Below, one piece after another: positions 10,841-22,330 of a DNA stretch of 64,000 bases (its first letter is position 1; every line of letters starts with the position of its first letter). The position numbers and the translations under genes were made by a program. Source of the stretch: Anisus vortex (lineage: Eukaryota > Mollusca > Gastropoda > Planorbidae); assembly GCA_949126835.1 (NCBI GenBank), contig OX421509.1, positions 14,229,279-14,293,278 on the forward strand, written 5' to 3'. The notes beneath the pieces are model-generated. The model was not told the origin of the DNA. It worked only from the letters and a program-made list of their open reading frames with translations, and searched no databases.

Positions 10841-11317
10841 AATTCGATATTAAAATGTAGCGAACAGTTGTGTTGACTTGACTTGTTATTAATAATATTA
10901 AATTAACAATAATATACTATCTAAAAGAAAAAAAACATAATTACAAAACAATAAAAAAGGTAAAAAATATTTAACAAAAATAGAAAATAATATTTCAATG
11001 CAATAAAAACTAAATTTAGAAAGATTTTTTCTGTATTTAATTTTTGTTCTTGCTTATTGTATCAATAAAACAGTATTGAGAATGTTTCTTTCGGTATTTA
11101 GTGTTTTTTTTATATTGTTTCTGTCAAGCTTATGGTACCCGGTATTTGAAAGTAATCATTTATAGGCCTAACTTGTTTTTTTTTATAATTTGTATAATTT
11201 ATAGAGTGTATACAGTCGCCTATTAAAGGATATTCTCAATAGCGATGTAAATCCATTAAATAATTAAAACATGTGGTTACTTTTACTTAAAAGGATAATG
11301 CAAACATCTAAAAAGTC

Positions 11318-11785
11318 TCTTTAAAAAACCCGGACTAGCCTTTCGGCTCTTGTGTCCAGGGCGTAACGCTTAGGATTGAGCAATCTCTGTCCGGGCTCCA
11401 GCCACCCAAACGACACGCCGAACGGGTAAGGTTTCTCAGCCCAGCGATCGTTCAATGCGGTTCCCCTAAGGATCATTATCGTGGTGGCTCGCCTGTGTAC
11501 CTGCACTGTCACCCGGTAGTACAAATCCTATACTATAGGTAAATGCATTCAGGCATCGAGTGGTTCTCGAGACGGGATTGCAGCGTACATTGCTTCCTCC
11601 CCCCCCCACCCCCGAGATCAGTGGCCTCTCGGCAGTGTAATGGACCTCAGACCCGCTGCGGGGGCTGTGCCCCATTGCGTTCGACCAGTGTATTCTTATT
11701 GGGAATGTATCGGCGGTTTACACACTAAGCCAGTCCTTGAGGCCACAATTTTTGGGCATATGCCAGGGTCATGTCGACCAGAAAC
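11318..11785 (-). repeat. GC-rich module, copy 3 (inverted)
   Basis: Reverse-complement copy of 8927-9425. Together with copy 2 it makes an inverted repeat with a spacer of about 480 bp. Confidence 0.75.
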
Positions 11786-11849
11786 AATTAAAAATAACAA
11801 AAACTAAATACCGAAAGAAACATTCTCAACACTGATTTATTAGATGTCT

Positions 11850-12262
11850 AATACAATAAGCAAGAAATAAAATTAAATACCGAAAAAAATCGTTATCACT
11901 TTTGTTTTTATTGTATTGAAATATAATTTTTTTTTATAATTTACCTTTTTATTGTTTGGTGTTGTGTTTTTTTTCTTTTAGATAGTATATTATTGTTAAT
12001 TTAATAGGCTATTTTTAATAACAAGTCAAGTCAACACAACTGTTCGCTACGTTATAATACCAGACGCTTGACAGTAACAATTATTATGCATATGCCAGGG
12101 TCAGAAACAATTAAAAAGAACAAAAACTAAATACCGAAAAGAAACGTTAATTGTAATAGTCTCTTTTCTTTCTCTCTTAACATTAATATTAACTTAACTT
12201 AACTAATATTGTTATATTGTAGTCGTTCGTTTCTCCGTCAATTTGACGGGCATAACCACTAG
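11850..12262 (+). mobile_element. Helitron-like 3' terminus, copy 3
   Basis: Plus-strand end: TTTCTCCGTCAATTTGACGG hairpin, GCATAAC, then CACTAG ending at 12262 and host T. The body matches copies 1 and 2 in inverse orientation. Confidence 0.6.
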
Positions 12263-12309
12263 TATATATATAAACAAACAAACAAACTCACGGCAATTAT
12301 ATATGTTGA

Positions 12310-12311
<2 letters not shown>

Positions 12312-12379
<68 letters not shown>
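12312..12379. repeat. (TA)n microsatellite
   Basis: About 34 uninterrupted TA units in the flank downstream of the third Helitron-like end. A shorter (TA)n occupies the equivalent place at about 13325-13346. Confidence 0.95.
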
Positions 12380-12382
<3 letters not shown>

Positions 12383-12869
12383 TGTTCGCTATAGGCTCCT
12401 AAGCCGTTTGACTATTCGGGCCAATAATAAAATGTATAAATTGGAAACGTCCTCCAAAAGATAATTTTATTTTATCACTAATAATCATAAATGTATTGAT
12501 TAAAAAAATCCCAAATGTCATATCCATCTATGCAAATAAATATAACGGTACATAGCAAATGGCCATTTCCGTTCATTTACTATGTTGAACGCAACATTCA
12601 CTATGTTGAACGCGAGGGTCTTTCCGGGTTTTCCCAATTCTACTGTTGTTTTTTTAATGTGGCGAGACCTTTTTTAAAAGTTACGCACCGCAATTTGGCT
12701 TGGAGAGTTTCAATGGTTTACTTTAAACAAAATACTAGCGTATGACGTAATGTCTATGAAATTATTTATTTTTTCATTATTGATGTTTGCATTATCCTTT
12801 TAAGTAAAAGTAACCACATGTTTTAATTATTTAATGAATTTACGTTGCTATTGAGAATATCCTTTAAAA

Positions 12870-13257
12870 GGCGACTTTATACACTTTAGTTTTTATTGTA
12901 TTGAAAAATTATTTTCTACGCTTTTTTTATTATTTACCTTTTTATTGTTTGGTATTGTGTTTTTTTTTTCTTTTAGATAGTATATTATTGTTAATTTAAT
13001 AGGCTATTTTTAATAACAAGTCAAGTCAACACAACTGTTCGCTACGTTATAATACCAGACGCTTGACAGTAACAATTATTATGCATATGCCAGGGTAAGA
13101 AACAATTAAAAAGAACAAAAACTAAATACCGAAAAGAAACGTTCTTTGTAATAGTCTCTTTTCTTTCTCTCTTAACATTAATATTAACTTAACTTAACTA
13201 ATATTGTAATATTGTAGTCGTTCGTTTCTCCGTCATTTTGACGGGCATAACCACTAG
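12870..13257 (+). mobile_element. Helitron-like 3' terminus, copy 4
   Basis: Plus-strand end with hairpin CCGTCATTTTGACGG and terminal CTAG at 13254-13257, host T following. Sequence beyond the end (TATAGGCTCCTAAGCCGTTTGACTA motif, split here) is shared with copy 3. Confidence 0.6.
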
Positions 13258-14128
13258 TATATAAATAAATAAATAAATATATAAACAAACATATAAACAA
13301 ACTCACGGTAATTATATGTGTTGATATATATATATATATATATATGTTTATATATATGTTTCTTCGCTATAGGCTCCTAAGCCGTTTGACTAATCGGGAC
13401 AAAAGTTAAATGTATAAATCGGAAACGTCATCCAAAAGAACATTTTATTTTATGACTTATAATCATGAATGAGTTAATTTTATAAATTAAAAAAAGTATA
13501 TCCAGCTATACAAATAAATATAACCGTGCATAGCAAATGGCCGTTTCCGTTCATTTACTATATTGAACGTGATATTCACTATGTTGAACGCGAGGGTCTT
13601 TTCGGATTTTCCCAATTCTGCTGTTGTTTTTTTTAATGTGGCGAGACCTTTTTTAAAAGTTACGCACCGCAATTTGGCCTGGAGAGTTTGAATGGTGTAG
13701 GCTACTTTAACAAAAATACTATCGTATGACGTAATGTCTATCAAATTATTTCTTTTTTCATTATTGATGTTTGCATTATCTTTTAAGTAAAAGTAACCAA
13801 ATGTTTTAATTATTTAATGGATTTACATCGCTATTGAGAATATCCTTTAATAGGCGACTGTATACACTCTATAAATTAAATTATACGAATTATAAAAAAA
13901 ACAAGTTAGGTCTATAAATGATTACTTTCAAATACGGCGTACCGTAACACCCAACAGACAACTAGGCCCGACTCATGGTGAACAAGAAATAACACTTAAT
14001 ATTGCTTTTTAATGAAAATTGTCATCTGAATTTAATTTATTGCAGCTATAAAAATAATAAAAACACATAAAACAAAATTCTTTACCCCCCGTGGTTTCCC
14101 CACGGGCTATTTCTAGTTTAAATATATG

Positions 14129-14600
14129 TCAGTGCATTTTTAACAACAAGTTTCCGTCCTATCTCAAGGCACTAATCACACCTTATGTCCCGCAAAGAAC
14201 ACTTCGTTCTGCCAACTCATCGCTTCTGGAAGAGCCCCGTTTCTCTCTGACGACCGTTGGCCTTAGAGCCTTCTCAGTATCCGGTCCGAAGGTTTGGAAT
14301 CAACTTCCCATTCAACTGAGGCGAACAAGCTCTACTGTTACTTTCAAACAGAACTTAAAAACTCATTTTTTCAATATTTACCTTAGATAACATTTAACAT
14401 GCTTTAGAAACTTACTGTCTTATTTATGGGTTGGGTCGGTTATACTACATTTATTTGTGTTTTGTCTTTTTTAATCATCAATTTAGCTCTGTCACCTGGC
14501 CTAGGGTAATATCCGTATTCTTAGTTGTATGTTAAACGCGCTCTGAGCTTACATTATGTTTGTTGGCAGCGCTATACAAATATTATTATTATTATTATTT
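14129..14600 (+). pseudogene. L2/CR1-like LINE 3' fragment adjoining gene A
   Basis: 5'-truncated copy retaining the RT C-terminus (FPSYLKAL to VWNQLPIQLRR to FFNIYLR, uninterrupted for about 85 codons) and the 3' UTR, ending in (ATT)n at about 14600. It is close to the element at 6952-8514 (few amino-acid differences) but opposite in strand. Its tail ends about 35 bp before the gene A start codon. Confidence 0.9.
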
Positions 14601-14634
14601 TGTCTTTGTTCTAGAAACATCTGGCAATGATAAA

Positions 14635-14683
14635 ATGGCCTCATTATATTTGTTCTGCTGGACAATATTCTTATCTGCTACAG
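14635..14683 (+). CDS. Gene A exon 1: signal peptide of a VIgL-like protein
   Basis: ATG at 14635 encodes MASLYLFCWTIFLSAT plus one base of the next codon, then donor GTAAAA at 14684. The peptide is a hydrophobic secretion signal completed by exon 2 (GIFAAS). Phase 1 agrees with the exon 2 acceptor. A possible upstream acceptor (TTGTTCTAG, 14606-14614) means the ATG could sit in a second exon after a 5' UTR exon I cannot place. No convincing core promoter is visible because a LINE tail occupies the upstream sequence. Confidence 0.7.
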
Positions 14684-14699
14684 GTAAAATATTTCTTTT

Positions 14700-15660
14700 A
14701 TTTTTCTTAGATTTGCAAGTCTACAATTTGTAGCTATACTTTTTGCATTTTAAAACAAGCACCAATTTAGAAAAAAAAAACTTTTATTATAATAGATTAA
14801 GCGTGTTAGAAATTGTGTCCATTTCTTGGCTGTTTCCACGGTTGGTGAACGACATAATATGTCACACGAGAAGAGAAAATTGACTTTAAGTAATCATACC
14901 TTTTTCTCTTTAAGAAACCCTAGTGACCATCATTTTTAGAGATTAACTTAAAGAAGCCTTCCCGTCACAGTTGACAATTGTTATAGCTTTTTTTTTTTAG
15001 CACTGTGAAGAAGGGAATCGGCGCTACAAGACTCATTTCGCAAAGCCCGATGCCTATTTCGCGGGCTTGGGGATATTTATGCATGTGTCTGCGGTAATGG
15101 TAACATGCGACATGCCTAAATTGGTGTGCCGCGTGGCGGAATGACTCGGATAGACTAATGCACAAAGGGTAAAATCGACCCAATCTTTGCTAGTTCCACC
15201 CTGTACGTAAAGAGCTAGAAAGTTCGTCCGGGGCTTAAACGGAGTTTAAATTTATACACCATCCAGCAGACGACAGCGGAAAAAAAGTTATCAAAGTCCC
15301 ATAACCCAGGAAAAACAAACATTTGAAGCAGAAAATAGGAATACAATGTAAAATATAGGCTATTGAACAAACCATTTGCAATCACTAACTAATCACAACT
15401 AATTATGTAAAGCAATTACGAACATTTTGAAAACAACTAAAAAAAAGCTCGTCTGGCGAAAATAGCACATTTGCATTACCTTTTACGAAGCAAGAGATGT
15501 ATGATGCTATTAAAAATCTTAAACATTCATATTGCATGCACGGCAGGATACGTATTGGAATTGGGAGACTAAAGAAATGGTGATTGCGTATAATAAGCGA
15601 GAACGCATAAAATTGATCCCTAGCAAAGAACAATGCACCAAACTTCAGTAGATTAGAGGG
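14700..15660. other. Gene A intron 1, left part; nothing recognised
   Basis: AT-rich sequence with short chance ORFs on both strands. No repeat family or gene could be assigned here. Confidence 0.5.
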
Positions 15661-15667
15661 CATAAAG

Positions 15668-16930
15668 AATATTGATACCCAGACCCCTTCATCGAAATGG
15701 TCAAGCAACTCTCTTCAAGGTTACAAGCGGCGTAAAGCATGGATGTGTCTTGGACCCTACACTCTTTAGCCTCATGTTCTCAGCCATGCTGTTGGATGCC
15801 TTCAAATACAGCGACGTAGGGATCAATCTCCGGTACCGCTTGATGGTAAGCTGTTCAATCTGAGGATACTGCAGGCCAAATCTATGACCCGCATTAAAAC
15901 AATACGGGACTTTTTGTTTGCAGATGATTGCCCCCTGATAGCCTCCACTGAGTCAGACATGCAGCGCAGTCTGGACCTGTTCTCAGTGGCATGCACCAAC
16001 TTCGGTTTAACTATCCCAACTAATAAAACCGACGTTTTGCACCAGTCTGCTCCTGGATGCGAGCACACTGAACCTTCCATAACTGTAAATGGACTAAAGC
16101 TAAATAATGTGGATAGGTTCACATACATCGGCAGTACCCTCTCCCAGTCTGTACATATAGACCATGAAGTAAATCTCAGGATAGCCAGAGCCAGTTCCTC
16201 CTTTGGAAGACTGCGGTCTAATATTTGGAATCGGAGAGGCATTAAGCTGCAAGCCGAACTAAAAGTTTATGCAGCTACCGTTCTACCTATCCTTCTCTAC
16301 GCAAATGAAACCTGGACCGTGTATAGCCGTCACGCCAGGAACTAAATCACTTCCACCTGAGCTGCTTACGACAGCTGGCACGGGTCGGGTGGCAGGACAG
16401 GGTCGCAGACGCTGAGGTTTTCGCGCGGACCGGCAAGCCAAGCATGTACACCCAATTGGCAAAAGCCCAGCTCAGATGGGCAGACCATGTTGTGCGCAAG
16501 CCAGAAGTACGACTACCCAAAAAGATCTTCTATGGTGAACTAGTCGTAGAAAAACGATCACTAAGAGGGCAGAAGGAAAGGTATAAAGACACCCTGAAGG
16601 CCTCCCTAAAAAACCTGGAAATCTACCCAAACAATTTAGAAAGACTGGCTGAGGACCGATCCTCTTGGCGAAACATGACCTTCAATGAAGCAGCAGCTCA
16701 TGAGGAAAAAAGGCGAATGGTCGCAACCGCAGAACGTCAACTTAGAAAGTCCAGAAAAGACAAACCCGCTACTGCCGGCGAGCATGCCTCGCATCCATGT
16801 CCCCACTGCGGCAAGCTTTTTGGGGGCAAGAATAGGCCTCACCAGCCTTCTTCTTACCCATAAGCATCAATGACGCTGACAAAGGATGGTCCTCATTGCA
16901 ACCGATGGACAAGCATCAAGGAGCATAAAG
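15668..16930 (+). pseudogene. RTE-like LINE 3' half, copy 2
   Basis: Plus-strand RT remnant in gene A intron 1. Landmarks in order: GVKHGCVLDPTLFSLMFSAM (frame 1), frameshift at about 15850, FADDCPLI with the catalytic Asp pair, FTYIGSTLSQSVHIDHEVN, YANETWTVYSRHA, a stop at 16342, then AQLRWADHVVRK, typical of the RTE C-terminus, and a final Cys-rich CPHCGKLFGGKNRPHQ at about 16798-16845. It belongs to the same family as 5168-6940. Two breaks make it inactive, but long stretches are clean, so it is fairly young. Confidence 0.88.
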
Positions 16931-17292
16931 AATCAGTGTTATAATTTATCTCTCAATTTGCACCTTAACAAATAGGTTAAAAGCATGCATTTACCTACAT
17001 ATATTGACTTTTAACACATAAAACAGTAAATCTATTCCTAATAAAATAATTCAAGGCTAACCACTCCCATACATGTTTAATTGCCTTCTCAACCTACCAT
17101 GACCAACATAATATTTTTTAACAAAACAGAAAAGCTATAAAAAAAATATGTATATATTTGCCTGACATTAACTGCAAAAAGGTAAACAGTTCTGTAGATT
17201 TGCTGACAGGAGAAAAAGCAAACATGTTTGTATAAAAAAAATTATAATATACATGTGTATATGTATGTTTACATTTTTTATTTTTATTTTAG

Positions 17293-17486
17293 GTATTTTC
17301 GCTGCATCCATTATCCTTGAGAATTATTCTAAATCAAACTCTAAAACGACTTGTAAGGAGGGCTTACTCGGTGATGTTGACACCTATAGTCTTACTGCAA
17401 AAGTCACTGCGGATTTAGAAACTCTCAAAGGATTGAAAGTGTTTTTTTTTAAATTGCAAACGAGATCATCAACTTATTGGGATACT
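17293..17486 (+). CDS. Gene A exon 2: first half of Ig-like unit 1
   Basis: Acceptor TTTTATTTTAG at 17282-17292 and donor GTAAGT at 17487; starts in phase 1 and ends in phase 0. It encodes the signal-peptide end and about 64 residues with CKEGLLGDVDTYSLTAKV, LKGLKVFFFKLQT and STYWDT. This layout (one Cys, a beta-strand-rich segment, then a Tyr near the end) recalls IgSF1 of gastropod FREP-type proteins, which are secreted haemocyte-derived recognition proteins. It is a family resemblance from memory, not an alignment. Phase and splice sites match exons 1 and 3 exactly. Confidence 0.68.
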
Positions 17487-17779
17487 GTAAGTTTAAAAAA
17501 GCTACTTAATGCACGCAAAAATTAATCAAAACCCATTAAAAAAACAGTTTCGTATAAATCATGCATGATTTTTGTGTGTGCATAAAATATATATTGTAAA
17601 TGATATATTATATCTGCTGTTGTAGCAACTGATGTTTAATATGGTAACGTATGTTCCTACAAAAAACTCAAAACTTTTTTCAACAAAGATAAAAACTAAA
17701 AAAAAATGTATGTATATAGATGACATAGGCCTATACTTACAAATACACTGTAGGCCCACAGAAAGCTAAATAATAATTT

Positions 17780-18290
17780 TCAAATATATATTATTATTTG
17801 CCGAAAACATCAAGCAAATAAATTTAAAATAAATATTGTAATAGGGTTAAAAATAGGCATGTCTTTTTATTTAAGAAAAATCTAGTACTATCTAGGTCTG
17901 GGGAAATCTCTGACCTGGTTGAGAATAGAACACCCGTCTCCTGCATTTCTAAAATATAATTATTAGATTTACTTACTGAAAACATTTTAGGAAAGCTTTA
18001 AGTCCTAAAATTATTTACAATCTTTAAAAGAAAAGTAATTTTAATGGAAATGTAATAAAGTGTCCTACCCATTATACCATATTGCCATTACAGAAAGAGA
18101 AAAAAGATTTTCAGTGAGGAATAGAACCCGCGTCACACAGATTGCAGTTTGCTAAACACTCAGCTAGGTAGGACACACGGAGAAAGCGAGATCGCGAAAG
18201 TAAAATAAGGTCAATAAGGTCACGTGTCTTCCAATTAACCAATGGGAATCGGAATCACACACACATCCTACCTCATATATTATATATATT
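17780..18290. repeat. Composite repeat with antisense tRNA-like segment, copy 1
   Basis: Shares order and motifs with 35224-35698 and 47430-47970: a segment with GAATAGAACCCG reading antisense to a B-box, a GAGCTA-type box downstream, then ATAAGGTCACGTG and an end in TATATAT. The antisense tRNA-like part suggests a tRNA-SINE on the minus strand or captured in a larger element. The copies are well diverged. Confidence 0.55.
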
Positions 18291-19545
18291 TATCTGGCTT
18301 GACAGAGCAACAGAGAAAAGAGTGACAATATAAGTTTTAAATTGGTTTAAATTTTTTCCGTGTATTCTATATTCTTACTAATGCTTGTAAACAGCATTCT
18401 TACTAATTTGTAAAAGTGTCTTTACTTAAGGGTAGGGACGGCAGTGAAATGGATCTAAATGTCAGAAAGAAAATTCAATTTTTAAGCTTTTGCCTAAGTT
18501 GTATACTTAAACTATTCCAGGATCTAAAACATTAAGTTCGGAATTTTTAGTAACATTATTTAAATGTAAAAATTGCATTTGTAATGGGTATACATCAGAA
18601 TTGTATTTTATTTTTTTTAAACATATTTACACTACAGTAATATAAAAAATAAGATTAATTATATATTAATATACATGAAATTAAAGGTTAACATCTTGTC
18701 TTTATGGGGAAAAAATCTTACAACAAACCATTTAGAAATAGTTGAAAAAATAGAATTTTGCAATTTTAATCCCCAAATTTTTTTTCCCTAGGATTGTCAG
18801 TTTTTGTATTAACTTCCTTATTTATGAACCAATCGTTATGACATTTATTGCATACATTTATCACATGTATATAATCAAAGTTGTTAGATGAATTTTTGAT
18901 ACGAGTTATACTTTTCCTTAAATTAAATTTTAATAAAAAAAATTTGCAATTACATTTTTTTTCCCTATATCCTACAAAAATATTCATATAATTTTTTTTA
19001 AGCTATTTAACCAAAATTCATCTGCTAATTTTATAAACATATAGCTTAAAAATATTTCAGCAACGTTGCAATACATTATCTTGATAAATAATCAAGTTGA
19101 TACATTTTATTGTGCGTAGTAAATGGTAAAACTAAAAAATCCAAAAAGGCCGCCATTTCAATCACAACCATCAGAAAATATTTTTTTTTAGGTATACTTA
19201 CTTGGGCTTGTTTGTACTATGTATATAGCAAAAATGATAATGATGCGTGTAAAAATAAAAAAAATATGTTTCTACTGGCTCCCCACTGTAAATGCTATTG
19301 CATCAACCGGTGATCATCAATATAAAAAACGTTCGAAACTTTGTTCTGAAATAAGTAGGCTTAAATAATATATATCCGTTTATCATTTTATATTGAAATG
19401 TATAGACTACATGTTTTTAAAACATGTTTTACGAGAAGACAGAAAAAAAAAATTCACATATTTAACACAATCAATGAGTGTACCACTGTTCATTTTCTAG
19501 TTATGCATACAATGTGGAGTGCTCAAAATTGACTTAAAAGTTTAC
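18291..19545. other. AT-rich intron sequence, nothing recognised
   Basis: Part of gene A intron 2. Only chance ORFs rich in Lys and Asn are present; no repeat family member was recognised. Confidence 0.5.
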
Positions 19546-19548
19546 AGA

Positions 19549-19700
19549 CGTTCCTTCTAGATAGAAGATTATTACGTTCACTAGGCCCAAAACTCCTGCA
19601 GAGCGACAGGCATCCGACGGTGGCAGGGCTAGAACCCGCGACATGTCAGTTGGTTTTTGGTTGACAGTCCGGTGAATTAACCGCCGGACCAGCCGGCTTC
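19549..19700 (-). mobile_element. SINE-like element, family 2, copy 1
   Basis: Minus-strand reading gives GGCTGGTCCGGCGGTTAATT, a B-box-like GGGTTCTAGCCC, then TGCAGGAGTTTTGGGCCTAG and ACGTAATAATCTTC. A plus-strand copy at 56288-56430 has the same order, and a partial one lies at 26045-26095. It is probably tRNA-derived. Confidence 0.65.
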
Positions 19701-19701
19701 A

Positions 19702-19829
19702 CATTTTTTTAGGTAATCAGCGATTAGGTTTTGTGCCCCACTCTTGAGTTTTTGTAAGTGCAGTGATAAAGGTACTGAAGGGCCCACTGGTATGTCTGCA
19801 GAGTAAAATTTGAGTTGCTTAAGAACAAG
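19702..19829. repeat. Left copy of ~128-bp direct repeat flanking RTE LINE
   Basis: Matches 21592-21721 with several substitutions and small indels. Both copies encode, on the minus strand, part of the RNase H region of the surrounding Gypsy element (NFTLQT..LPIQYLY). They border the RTE insertion on both sides, so they look like an unusually long target-site duplication. Confidence 0.8.
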
Positions 19830-21591
19830 GCCAGCTTCATCATCATCATTATCATTGCCCGTCACCCCAGCTGGGGTATGGGCCGCCAACCACATATCTC
19901 CAGAGTCCTCTGTCCTGGGCCATTCTCTCCAATTGGGTCCAGCTGTACCCCATCTTTTCTGTGTCTGCCTCAAGGTCGCGTCGCCAGGTATTCCTTGGGC
20001 GGCCCCTTTTCCGCTTGCCTTGCAGGTTCCACTTGAGTGCCTGTCTGGTGATGTTGGTTGGCGGCTTGCGCAGGGTGTGCCCTATCCAGCCCCATCTTCT
20101 TCTTCTGATATCCTCTTCTTTAGGGCGTTGGCAGGTTCTTTGCCAGAGGTCGGATTGTTTATGGTTTCAGGCCAGCGGATCTGGAGTATCCTTCTGAGGC
20201 AGCTGTTGATTAAGGTTTGGACTTTGCCATTGGTGACTTTTGTCATTCTCCAAGTTTCCGCGCCATACAACAGGACTGACTTAACATTAGAGTTGAACAG
20301 TCTAATTTTTGTATCTAGGGATAGCTCTTTGGAGTTCCATATATTCTTGAGTTGGATGAAGGCGGCTCTTGCTTTGCCGATCCTTGCCTTGACGTCTGCA
20401 ACTATTCCTCCTTGCTGGCCAATGATACTACTCAGGTAGGTAAAGGACTGCACCTCCGCGAGTGGGATTCCATGCAGTGTGATTGATTCGTCATAAGCGG
20501 GGTTGATCTTCAAGGTTTTGCTCTTATCTTTGTTGATGTTCAGTCCAACCTGTGCTGATGTGGCTGCCACCATGTTGATTTTTTCTTGCATTTGTTGTTG
20601 ACTGTGCGAGAAGAGTGCAATGTCATCTGCAAAGTCCAAGTCTTCAAGCTGGTCCCACAAGGTCCACTGTATACCGTTTCTGCGCTCCCGAGTGGATGTT
20701 TTCATAATCCAGTCTATGACCAGGAGGAAGAGAAATGGCGACAACAGGCATCCTTGACGAACTCCGGTTCGCACTTGAAAAGTATCTGTAAGCTGTCCTC
20801 CATATACGACTCTGCAGGACATCTCATTGTAGGAATTCCTGATAAGGTTGGTAATCTTATTTTTGATGCCGTAGTGCCGTAGGAGCTTCCAAAGGGTCTC
20901 TCTATCCACGCTGTGGAAGACTTTTTCATAATCAACAAAAAGTATATACAGCGGGGAGTTCCACTCTAATGACTGCTCGACTATAATGCGAAGCGTCGCA
21001 ATCTGATCCGTGCACAATCTTTTTTGCCGGAAGCCTTCCTGCTGGTCTCTCTGTTTGGGATCAACAATGTCTCTCATACTATTAAGGAGGACTCTGTTAA
21101 AAACCTTTCCCGGCACTGAAAGAAGTGTGATGCCCCTGTAGTAATTACTGAGGTCACCGTCCTTAGGGAGTTTGATCAGGTAACCTTCCTTCCAATCTGC
21201 TGGTATGTTTTCATCTTCCCAAATCCGTTCAAAGAGTGGGTATAGCATCTCTACTGACAAATCCACATCTGCTTTTAGGGCCTCTGCTGGTATGTCATCT
21301 GGCCCAGCTGCTTTCTCATCTTTTAAACTAGCAATGGCTCTTCTAATCTCGTTTCTGGTCGGCTTTTCACAATTAATCGGGAGATCCTCGTTTGCTGGCT
21401 CAATGATAGGGGTATCAGTAAGGGTTAGGGCCTATTAAGAAGCTGTTCAAAATGCTGAACCCATCTATTCATTTGTTGGTCTAATCTATTGATGGCCTTC
21501 CCGTGTTCATCCTTGACAGGTCTTTCAGATTTGTTAAACTTGCCGGAAAGGGGTTTAGTAATATCATACAACTGTCTCAAGTGGAGTGCTA
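19830..21591 (-). pseudogene. RTE-type LINE, 5'-truncated, near-intact RT
   Basis: Minus-strand RT open for 394 codons (21266-20082) and continuing upstream through LRQLYDITKPLSGKF and MNRWVQHFEQLLNRP with one or two breaks. RT landmarks: PADWKEGYLIKLPKDGD, QEGFRQKRLCTDQI, LFVDYEKVFHSVDR, TGVRQGCLLSPFLF, catalytic LDFADDIAL, and LLYGAETWRMTK. The tail is a GAT-type repeat (19837-19856), typical of RTE. It lies within a Gypsy fragment and is flanked by long direct repeats. A 107-bp end of a related LINE is at 36474-36580. Confidence 0.9.
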
Positions 21592-21721
21592 AAATTTTTT
21601 TGAGGTAATCTGCGAGTAGGTTTTGTGCCCCACTCTTGAGTTTTTGTAAGTGCAGTGATAAAGGTACTGAATGGGCAACTGGTATGTCTGCAGAGTAAAA
21701 TTTGAGTTGCTTAAGTACAAG

Positions 21722-22330
21722 TACACGAGCTTACCTACTGCGAATATTATTGACAAAAATTATATCTTAATCGTTGAAAAACGGTATTCCCTGGCAACAA
21801 CCTTCTGCAGACGTACTTTACTCGCAGCAAGGTTCCTTCCCGATTTTGTAGCAAAACTCCGGATACATATCTAGACGAGGCATCCGTGCGGAGGACGAAT
21901 TTATTATTTACATCGTGTAGAATCAGGAAGGGATGGAAGTTTAATTGACCCTTTAATGACTGTAAGGCCCTTTGGCATTCTTCTGTCCATATTACACTGT
22001 TAGGCTTGTCTTTCCCTAGTAAGTCAGTCCAAACCGCTTTAATGCTACCATAGTTTGAGATGAATTTAGAGTAATATGATATTAGCCCTACTAACTCTTT
22101 GACATGATTCTTTGTTCGCGGTACTGAAAGGTTAAATATTTTATATAATTTATTTTTTTCTCTGGGGGTATAACCCCCTTTCCTACCACGTGTCCTAAGA
22201 AACTTATATTTTCGAAACCCATTTCTAGCTTTGCTGGTTTCACTGTTAACCCCACCTCTCTCAGCCTAGAACAAACTTTGTCTAGTGTTTCAATGTGCTG
22301 GCGAAAACTATCACTGTATATACATATATC
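21722..22330 (-). pseudogene. Ty3/Gypsy pol fragment: RT end and RNase H start
   Basis: Minus-strand remnant: YSDSFRQHIETLDKVCSRLR, a thumb with LGHVV-like region, GLVSYYSKFISNYG, then the RNase H start with LRTDASS. It continues across the hAT insertion to 23229-23340 and, beyond the RTE LINE, is duplicated in the flanking repeats. Multiple stops and shifts; inactive. Confidence 0.8.

Larger units (their letters stand above)
8560..13960. repeat. 5.4-kb complex of direct and inverted repeats
   Basis: Modules recur in both orientations: Helitron-like 3' ends facing left (8612, 9877) and right (12262, 13257), GC-rich modules (two plus, one minus), and AT-rich spacers such as ATCCATTAAATAATTAAAAC at 11250 (reverse complement near 12830 and 13810). 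The segments around 11850-12850 and 12870-13850 are homologous direct repeats including the flank beyond the Helitron end, so host sequence was duplicated too. Short ORFs in the complex have no recognisable products. Confidence 0.8.

Noticed and set aside
19810..20439. 209-codon plus-strand ORF opposite the RTE LINE
   Set aside because: Antisense shadow of a real RT frame; Ser/Leu/Pro-rich composition without a domain.
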